Assembly (NCBI GenBank): GCA_036505615.1
Contig: DASXTB010000380.1
Coordinates: 1 to 10,875, forward strand
Reading direction: 5' to 3'
Length of the DNA stretch: 10,875 nt
DNA from: DASXTB01 sp036505615
Lineage (GTDB): Bacteria > Acidobacteriota > UBA6911 > JACQSX01
Shown here: piece by piece, positions 6,394 to 10,875 of the stretch
Layout of the letters: every line of letters begins with the position of its first letter
Numbering within the stretch: position 1 is the first letter of the stretch
The notes under the pieces: model-generated
Seen by the model: only the letters and a program-made list of their open reading frames with translations
What the model was told of the DNA's origin: nothing
The model's database searches: none
Program-made: the position numbers and the translations under genes

Positions 6394-7215
6394 ATGCGAC
6401 ATTTTCGACTTTGGACAATCGACTTTGGACTTTCGACCTGCAGTTTTCGGCCTGCGACCTTCGACCCGCGACTGTTTATTGCATCAGTGATTACCTGCCT
6501 CTGTTTGCTGAGCCCATTGGCGAGGGCCGGCGATCTTACTCCCGAAGAAATCATCAAACGTTTTGCGGCCAAGGAGACAGAGTTCAGAGAGGCTCGGCAA
6601 TCTTACACCTACAAGACGCGCATTAGCGCGCAAGAATTGAGCGATTACGGTGACGTGCGAGGAGAGCGGAAACTGGTAATCGAGACCTATTTCACCACCG
6701 ACGGCAAGAGACATGAAAGAACCATCGAGGACAGCGGCCAGCTCTACTCGCTGACTTTCACCCAGGAGGATATCGATGATGCCGCAAACATCCAGCCTTT
6801 TGTCCTGACTACAGAAGATCTGCCCCAGTATTCCATCGAGTACCTGGGGAAAGAAAAGGCGGATGAACTGGACACCTATATCTTTTCGGTAAAGCCGAAG
6901 CACATTGAGGGTCACAAGCGTTACTTTGAGGGTAAAATCTGGGTCGATGATGTAGACCTGCAGATTGTCAAGACAGATGGCCGGGCGGTCCCGCAGTCAA
7001 GCACTCACCGCTATCCTCGCTTCGAAACGATTCGTCAGATGATTGACCACAAGTACTGGTTTCCGGTATGGACCATGGGCGACGAGCGCCTGATATTCGG
7101 CAACATGTTGACAGGAAAACGCGAGGTGCGGGTGCGCGAGATCATCACCTACGAGGACTACAAGAAGTTTGAAGTAAACACCAAAATCAAGTTCGGTGCC
7201 CCTACTCCGCCATAG
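6394..7215 (+). CDS. Secreted LolA/RseB-like (outer membrane lipoprotein-sorting type) protein
   Basis: With the ATG at 6394 this is a 273-residue exported protein. Residues 1-26 are polar and are encoded by heptamer repeat. A hydrophobic stretch (LFIASVITCLCLLSPLARA) and a likely signal peptidase site come next. The mature part begins LTPEEIIKRFAAKETEFREA. It goes on to strands such as KIWVDDVDLQIVKTDGR and a C-terminal HKYWFPVWTMGDERLIFG. This pattern resembles acidobacterial proteins annotated as outer membrane lipoprotein-sorting (LolA/RseB fold, lipid or lipoprotein binding), but the assignment is by resemblance. The frame stays open up to an ATG at 6271. That start would make the signal peptide internal and has no ribosome binding site. 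The start at 6394 also has only a weak site. The gene faces the minus-strand gene at 7230, with 14 nt between their ends. Confidence 0.78.
   Translation: MRHFRLWTIDFGLSTCSFRPATFDPRLFIASVITCLCLLSPLARAGDLTPEEIIKRFAAKETEFREARQSYTYKTRISAQELSDYGDVRGERKLVIETYFTTDGKRHERTIEDSGQLYSLTFTQEDIDDAANIQPFVLTTEDLPQYSIEYLGKEKADELDTYIFSVKPKHIEGHKRYFEGKIWVDDVDLQIVKTDGRAVPQSSTHRYPRFETIRQMIDHKYWFPVWTMGDERLIFGNMLTGKREVRVREIITYEDYKKFEVNTKIKFGAPTPP
6403..6472. repeat. Heptamer array (TTTCGAC), 10 units, inside the start of the LolA-like gene
   Basis: Ten gap-free 7-nt units such as TTTCGAC, TTTGGAC, CTGCGAC and CCGCGAC. It is the reverse complement family of 6302-6357. It codes for about the first 26 residues of the LolA-like protein. 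In RNA the two halves can fold over the start codon at 6394. Confidence 0.9.
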
Positions 7216-7220
7216 GAGGC

Positions 7221-7242
7221 AGGCGGCAGCTACCCGCCGCCT
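7221..7242. terminator. Possible stem between convergent genes
   Basis: AGGCGGC (7221-7227) pairs with GCCGCCT (7236-7242) around an 8-nt loop. It lies at the junction of the two convergent genes and overlaps the 3' end of the minus-strand one. There is no clear T-tract on either side, so the call is weak. Confidence 0.35.
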
Positions 7243-7817
7243 TCCGCGGCTCCTCCCTTTCCCGGGCGGTAAATTTCTGCGTAGATACGGCGCAAGGGCG
7301 CAAAACAAAATTCATGAACCAGTTGGCGAAACATGACCGGATTTTTTTCCAGCAGGTGGAAATGCTTTGCCCTCACTGTAAAGAGTAGTCGAATCACGTC
7401 AGCGCGTCCTTCCCGCGTATCGCGCGAGACGGTGGTACCCCATTCAGGTTGAATATCCAGAAAATCTCCGTAACAAAGATCGCGAAAGGGCCGTTGAGTC
7501 CAGGGTTTCTGAAAACTCTCCGAACGATAAAATGAGGCCAGGCGCTCTACAAAGTCATGGATATCGAACTCGGCAATTTTGTTGTTTACACTTGCTTCAA
7601 TGAAGTGCCTGCCGCTGGGAGAGGGAAGTACTTTCAAACCATAGGTGACATCCAAAACCCCGGGCCGCACCAGCTTCAGCCGGTGGCCGCGGTCGTCGTG
7701 GTAGCTCTTGACCTGAGTGCCCGTCGATTCTGCTTCGTCCGAGTACCGAAAGTAGAGAAATTCGGTGAGTTCGTGGAGCGTGCTGTCAATGGTCTGGTAT
7801 ACGGAGTCGTAGCTCAA
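7230..7817 (-). CDS. Unrecognised conserved-looking protein, TTG start
   Basis: A 195-residue soluble protein without signal peptide, membrane segment or motif that I recognise. It is rich in aromatic and charged residues, with segments such as HELTEFLYFRYSDEAE near the N-terminus, HDFVERLASFYRSESFQ in the middle and LVHEFCFAPLRRIYAEIYRPG near the end. The open frame begins right after a stop codon (TAA at 7823-7821), and the only early start is TTG at 7817-7815, with no Shine-Dalgarno. An ATG at 7833-7831 lies one frame off, before a run of five A. One base fewer in that run would give a start reading MQPLKLSYDS, so a sequencing indel or a frameshift is possible. The promoter region is shared with the divergent small gene at 7968. 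Confidence 0.7.
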   Translation of the reverse strand: MSYDSVYQTIDSTLHELTEFLYFRYSDEAESTGTQVKSYHDDRGHRLKLVRPGVLDVTYGLKVLPSPSGRHFIEASVNNKIAEFDIHDFVERLASFYRSESFQKPWTQRPFRDLCYGDFLDIQPEWGTTVSRDTREGRADVIRLLFTVRAKHFHLLEKNPVMFRQLVHEFCFAPLRRIYAEIYRPGKGGAAEGGG

Positions 7818-7884
7818 TTTTTAAGGGCTGCATGGCGGAACCGGCGGCGGTAGAAAAGGCGGCCCGCGCTTCTCCGACAAGCAG

Positions 7885-7903
7885 CAATCTGCGCCTCAGA
7901 TTG
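7885..7903. promoter_or_regulatory. Small inverted repeat in the divergent intergenic region
   Basis: CAATCTG (7885-7891) and CAGATTG (7897-7903) form a 7-bp dyad with a 5-nt spacer between two divergent genes. It could be an operator or a short hairpin. Nothing identifies the binding protein. Confidence 0.4.
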
Positions 7904-7954
7904 TCAAGAGATAACACAAGCCATTTCGCCAGATCAAGTTGTGGGTTCTGGCGT

Positions 7955-7960
7955 TATAAT
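7955..7960 (+). promoter_or_regulatory. Consensus -10 box (TATAAT) 7 nt before an ATG
   Basis: TATAAT ends 7 nt before the ATG at 7968, so transcription would start at or next to the A of the start codon. No Shine-Dalgarno precedes that ATG. Together these suggest a leaderless mRNA. No good -35 hexamer is visible at 16-18 nt upstream. Confidence 0.5.
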
Positions 7961-7967
7961 CGAGTGC

Positions 7968-8270
7968 ATGCCAAAGACGACACTAACGGTGGAATGCCCC
8001 TGCTGTGGCGCAACTTTACAGATTGATGCCGCCAGCGGGAAAATCCTCTTCGCTGAAGAGCCAAAGCATTCACGAAAGGATTTTTCATTTGACGGGCAGT
8101 TGGAGCAGATTCGCAGACAGAAAGAACAAGCGGATGACATGTTCAGCAAGGCCTTTCGGGAGGAGGCTGAGCGCAAGAAGCTCCTGGAGCGAAAGTTCGA
8201 AGAGGCCCAGAAGAAAGCCCAAGAAGACAAGAGCGGCGCCCCGCCCCGTCGGCCCTTTGATTGGGACTGA
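7968..8270 (+). CDS. Small half-zinc-ribbon / coiled-coil protein
   Basis: A 100-residue cytoplasmic-type protein. The N-terminus has a single zinc knuckle, CPCCGATLQID (Cys10, Cys12, Cys13). A charged helix with coiled-coil character fills about residues 40-90, rich in Glu, Lys, Arg and Gln (for example EEAERKKLLERKFEEAQKKAQ). A short PPRRPFDWD tail ends the protein. Only one knuckle is present, so zinc binding would need a partner chain or dimer. The function is not known to me. The ATG at 7968 is preferred over an upstream GTG (7941) because the -10 box overlaps that extension. The gene ends 3 nt before a heptamer array. Confidence 0.75.
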   Translation: MPKTTLTVECPCCGATLQIDAASGKILFAEEPKHSRKDFSFDGQLEQIRRQKEQADDMFSKAFREEAERKKLLERKFEEAQKKAQEDKSGAPPRRPFDWD

Positions 8271-8273
8271 TCC

Positions 8274-8427
8274 GATTGCGGATTTCGGATTGCGGATTTC
8301 GGAATTCCGATTGCAGATTTCGGATTGCGGATTTCGGAATTCCGATTGCGGATTGCGGATTGCGGATTTCGGATTGCGGGATACGGATTGCGGATGTTCC
8401 GATTTCGGATTGCGGACTTCGGATTCC
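8274..8427. repeat. Heptamer tandem array (GATTNCG), 22 units
   Basis: Twenty-two units fill 154 nt. All are 7 nt except one of 8 (8393-8400) and a final one of 6. Main units are GATTGCG and GATTTCG, with GAATTCC variants at 8302 and 8337. The array starts 3 nt after the small zinc-knuckle gene. It is inverted relative to 8543-8619, and 27 bp are perfectly complementary (8399-8425 with 8569-8595). Confidence 0.95.
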
Positions 8428-8492
8428 TTGGAGCCTTCAGCGAGCTTATCAAGCGTCAGCCGCCAATTCTCAGACTGCTTCAATCATCCATA

Positions 8493-8523
8493 GCTGATTG
8501 CTGATCGCTGATTGCTGAATGCT
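8493..8523. repeat. Heptamer run (GCTGATT), about 4.5 units
   Basis: GCTGATT, GCTGATC, GCTGATT, GCTGAAT and a partial fifth unit follow without gaps. This is a different 7-nt unit located in the spacer between the two inverted arrays. Confidence 0.8.
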
Positions 8524-8538
8524 GCGCCTCCAAGCGGT

Positions 8539-9693
8539 TCAGTCCGAAATCGGAAATCCGAAATCCGCAATCCGAAGTCCGCAATCCGAAATCGGAAATC
8601 CGAACTCCGCAATCGGCAGAGGAACCGAGGCCTTCTGCGAGCCGGCGGCCTTTTGCAATTCCTCGATTTTTTCTGTGAACTTCGAGGAGAAGCCCTCGAT
8701 TTCCGCCGAGGTGGCCCCGCCGGCTTCAAACGCTTTTCGGATCTGGTTCGGGCTCAATTGGGATGCCAATCCGGCGAACCACCGGGCATGCTCCAGAGGA
8801 ATCTGGGAGATTTTGGATCTGCCAGTATACTGAAAATGCACGATGTCTCCTTCGATCTTGTCGATCAGCTTTCCCTTCTGGTAATCCTCCAAAATCCAAA
8901 TGGTACGTCTTCTTGGCCAAAGTCCCATTTGTCCAAACCCCGTGCCCAGGTCGGAAACAAAGTACCAATCCTCGGTTTGCCCGCTCTCGTTGCGCATTTC
9001 CAGGACCGCATTGTTGACCGATTTGGTGTCCCAGTTGCCTAGCATGATCATCAGGATCTTTAAGCCGGACAATTCCTTAGAGCCGGCGAAAGTGTTCTTG
9101 TTCCAATCCCATAAAATTTCCTTCTCCTTGCCACCCTTGGGACGCTTCTTGAATCTGGCATTCTTGAAACTACCGTCAGGCCCGATAGAATTCTTTGCGC
9201 GTTTCAAATCCGTCGCGCCTTGGATGATTCCTGAGGGCACAAAGTATTCTTCCTCGGTCATGTAGCCGAAGGCCCACACGAATCGGCTGGCCACCACCTC
9301 GGCGTGAACTTCGTTGACCTCTTTTCTTGCTGCTTCAAATTTTACTGACCACTTGGTTCCATTGGCGTCAGTGATGTCTACTTTTGGATTACTCCCTTTG
9401 AGATTTTCTTTGACGAATTGAAAGGGCGATTTTGGCTTCCCACTCTCGCCTCCATTTCCCCAGTAAAGGTCTCTTTCTGAGATGTTTCCCGGATCTTGCC
9501 ACAGCCGTGGTGTGCCGGCGACCGTCTGTTTCTTCTCCTGTTTTTCCTTCTTCTCCTCCTGTTTTTCCTTCTTCTCCTCCTGTTTTTCTTTGTTCTGTTT
9601 CTTGTCTTTCTGGGCAAATGCCCCGGGAGAGAAGACAATCGCCGCCGAAAGAATTACCATTAACAATCTGCACGCCATTTTTTCGTGTCTCAT
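8539..9693 (-). CDS. Exported protein with atypical-kinase-like motifs
   Basis: With the ATG at 9693-9691 this is a 384-residue protein. A signal peptide (about 1-27, ending AFA) is followed by a Lys/Glu/Gln linker (28-57) built of EKQEEKK heptads. The globular part has four elements in kinase order. These are Lys118 in KWSVKFEA, Glu132 in VHAEVVASRF, a loop GNWDTKSVNN (219-228), and SDLGTGFG (247-254). This recalls the ATP lysine, helix-C glutamate, catalytic loop and DFG of HipA, CotH or FAM20-type kinases. The identity is inferred, not proven. About the last 25 residues are encoded by heptamer repeat and are probably an acquired tail. The frame is open further upstream to 9822, but that extension would bury the signal peptide. 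Met6 (9678) is another possible start. No strong ribosome binding site is seen. Confidence 0.75.
   Translation of the reverse strand: MRHEKMACRLLMVILSAAIVFSPGAFAQKDKKQNKEKQEEKKEKQEEKKEKQEKKQTVAGTPRLWQDPGNISERDLYWGNGGESGKPKSPFQFVKENLKGSNPKVDITDANGTKWSVKFEAARKEVNEVHAEVVASRFVWAFGYMTEEEYFVPSGIIQGATDLKRAKNSIGPDGSFKNARFKKRPKGGKEKEILWDWNKNTFAGSKELSGLKILMIMLGNWDTKSVNNAVLEMRNESGQTEDWYFVSDLGTGFGQMGLWPRRRTIWILEDYQKGKLIDKIEGDIVHFQYTGRSKISQIPLEHARWFAGLASQLSPNQIRKAFEAGGATSAEIEGFSSKFTEKIEELQKAAGSQKASVPLPIAEFGFPISDCGLRIADFGFPISD
8543..8619. repeat. Heptamer array (TCCGMAA), 11 units, inside the 3' end of a gene
   Basis: Eleven gap-free units (TCCGAAA, TCCGCAA, TCGGAAA and others) fill 77 nt. It is the inverted partner of 8274-8427. 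It lies inside the coding frame of the kinase-like protein and supplies about 25 C-terminal codons. The stop codon (8541-8539) comes right after the array. Confidence 0.95.
9530..9589. repeat. 21-bp in-frame tandem repeat coding for EKQEEKK units
   Basis: One 18-bp unit (9530-9547) and two 21-bp units (9548-9568, 9569-9589) are nearly identical. On the minus strand they encode the Lys/Glu/Gln-rich linker after the signal peptide of the kinase-like protein. Copy number probably varies by slippage. Confidence 0.85.
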
Positions 9694-9794
9694 CGTTATA
9701 TCCAATGCCGCAGAGGCTCTGCGCGAACCACCATTCATTAAAGCATGGATGCTGGGAAGGGGCGTTCCGCGGGGTGCGCACGAGCGTGGCCAAC

Positions 9795-9830
9795 GGACGG
9801 AGAAGGTGTGAAAAAGGACCACACCCGTCC
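9795..9830. terminator. Interrupted hairpin between two minus-strand genes
   Basis: GGACGG (9795-9800) pairs with CCGTCC (9825-9830). Inside it GTGTG (9806-9810) pairs with CACAC (9820-9824), leaving a one-sided bulge. It lies after the barrel gene and before the kinase-like gene in the direction of transcription. No T-tract follows, so it may be an attenuator or mRNA-stabilising stem rather than a terminator. Confidence 0.35.
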
Positions 9831-9855
9831 GAATGTGTGGAAAAATTGCCCGGAA

Positions 9856-10872
9856 TTAGTGTCTTGCCATCCAGCGGAAAGCTTTTCGGAAGTGGAAACC
9901 GACCGTGAAACCATTGTGGTCGGAGTGCGGATAGAGCGGATTCAGAAACTTTCGGTACCCAGCTATCAGTCCGAAGGTCGTCCAGGGGAAATACTGCACT
10001 CCAATGGCGATATCGCGGGGGTTTATTTCATGGATGCTCGCGATTCGGTGTCCCCAGAATTGCTGGTTATAGAACTCACCGACCAGATGAATGCGTTCTG
10101 ACAGCCGAAACTCCGCGCCCAGAGCAGTCTGCCACTCATTGGGCAGCGCGAAGTTACGGCCGCCCGGGTAGAGCGCGCCTCCGTTGAAAATCAAACCGGT
10201 AGTGGTCATCCATTTCACCCTGCCCAGCTGCTTGGATGCTGCCACTCGAAAGCCCCCTTCGGTGGCGCCGCTGCGCGTGCCGCGAAACAAGATGATCGGT
10301 GATCGTTCCGTATTGATTTTCATTTCTCCGATCACCGCTAAACCCAGAGGATTTCCGCGCCGCTCGGATGCCAGATTGAACTTCAGACCGGCGTAGCCAT
10401 CGGCATTGTCATGGCCTACCTTCTGAGCCAGGTAGGGAAACGCAGGATAGTAATCGAAAGGCCAGGGCGGCAGCGGCAACTGGCTCAGGTGGTTGATGTG
10501 ATCGATGGGAGCAAGCTCGATGTTGCCTGTCACCAGGGGCGCGTTCAAATCCCTGCGTGCTACTTCACTGGCGCCATAGAAAGAGACATAGAGCTCGAGC
10601 CGGTCCCGAACTCCATAAGCCGTTGTCGCGATGGCGTTCCGAATTCGCAAATCCAGCGGATCCCGATGATACTGTACAACCTGGATGCCGCTGATGTAAT
10701 CCTTGATCCGAAGCGTATCAGGATCAAAAAGATGAAACACCCCGGTGCCGCCATAGTAATTGGGCGTCTTTAATTTTCGATCCAGATCATCGTCATTATT
10801 GGCTTGGGCTCGGACCGGTGCGACCAAGCCAAGCGAGCATACCAATACCAAAAAGTTGATTTTTAGTCTCAT
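9856..10872 (-). CDS. Probable outer-membrane beta-barrel protein
   Basis: A 338-residue protein with a clear signal peptide (residues 1 to about 23, ending VRAQA). The mature part begins with a polar segment and PNYYGGTGVFHLFDPDTL. After that the sequence alternates short amphipathic strands and polar turns, for example RLELYVSFYGAS, GYAGLKFNLAS, LGLAVIGEMKIN, GGFRVAASKQL, TALGAEFRLSERIHLVGEFYNQ and GFTVGFHFRKAF. This is typical of an outer-membrane barrel of about 12 strands. I do not recognise a specific family or substrate. The strand-like C-terminus FTVGFHFRKAF is close to an outer-membrane insertion signal, although a short RWMARH tail follows. The start codon lies 3 nt from the window edge, so its ribosome binding site cannot be seen. 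Confidence 0.8.
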   Translation of the reverse strand: MRLKINFLVLVCSLGLVAPVRAQANNDDDLDRKLKTPNYYGGTGVFHLFDPDTLRIKDYISGIQVVQYHRDPLDLRIRNAIATTAYGVRDRLELYVSFYGASEVARRDLNAPLVTGNIELAPIDHINHLSQLPLPPWPFDYYPAFPYLAQKVGHDNADGYAGLKFNLASERRGNPLGLAVIGEMKINTERSPIILFRGTRSGATEGGFRVAASKQLGRVKWMTTTGLIFNGGALYPGGRNFALPNEWQTALGAEFRLSERIHLVGEFYNQQFWGHRIASIHEINPRDIAIGVQYFPWTTFGLIAGYRKFLNPLYPHSDHNGFTVGFHFRKAFRWMARH

Positions 10873-10875
10873 TCT

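Noticed and set aside
8274..8427. CRISPR array
   Set aside because: Units are 7 nt and directly adjacent with no spacers, and no cas gene is in the window. The same applies to the other heptamer arrays.
8512..9042. 176-codon plus-strand frame opposite the kinase-like gene
   Set aside because: It is an antisense shadow. The minus-strand frame has the signal peptide, globular composition and kinase-like motifs.
9432..9908. 158-codon plus-strand frame
   Set aside because: It is antisense to the linker repeat and signal peptide of the kinase-like gene, Ser/Pro-rich, and crosses an intergenic gap.

Overview
The window looks like a chromosomal segment of an Acidobacteriota bacterium (Terriglobia-like or a relative). 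This is inferred from the gene set, which is rich in secreted hydrolases, a VWA protein and a LolA/RseB-like secreted protein, and from the many 7-bp tandem arrays between genes, a style I associate with acidobacterial genomes. No rRNA, tRNA, integrase, transposase or CRISPR array is visible. Nothing suggests a phage or plasmid.

Layout. Positions 1-489 are non-coding, with a hairpin at 10-50 and a degenerate CGTGNN hexamer run at 347-376. Three plus-strand genes follow: a secreted metal-dependent amidohydrolase (490-1761), a rhomboid intramembrane serine protease (1945-2607) and a secreted S9 prolyl-oligopeptidase-type peptidase (2699-4723). Positions 4724-5583 hold no convincing gene. They contain a 19-unit heptamer array, a cluster of perfect hairpins with a 60-bp direct duplication, and a second heptamer array. 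Next come a short secreted VWA-like protein (5584-6243) and a secreted LolA/RseB-like protein (6394-7215). The latter's start codon and signal-peptide N-region lie inside a heptamer array. An unrecognised protein (7230-7817, minus) faces them. It is divergent from a small half-zinc-ribbon/coiled-coil protein (7968-8270, plus). A large inverted pair of heptamer arrays (8274-8619) runs into the 3' end of a minus-strand gene for an exported protein with kinase-like motifs (8539-9693). The last gene (9856-10872, minus) is a probable outer-membrane beta-barrel protein.

How the genes relate. Most products are predicted to be exported or membrane-bound: amidohydrolase, rhomboid, S9 peptidase, VWA protein, LolA-like protein, kinase-like protein and barrel. 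The region therefore looks devoted to the cell envelope and to peptide or small-molecule turnover, but no single pathway can be assembled. Repeat arrays separate most genes, so many are probably transcribed alone.

The two most interesting signals are these. First, several different arrays share the same 7-nt period with a CG at a fixed place, occur as inverted pairs, and have been read into protein termini at two genes. Second, the exported protein at 8539-9693 carries a lysine, a glutamate, an NWD..NN motif and a DLG motif in the order expected of an atypical kinase fold.
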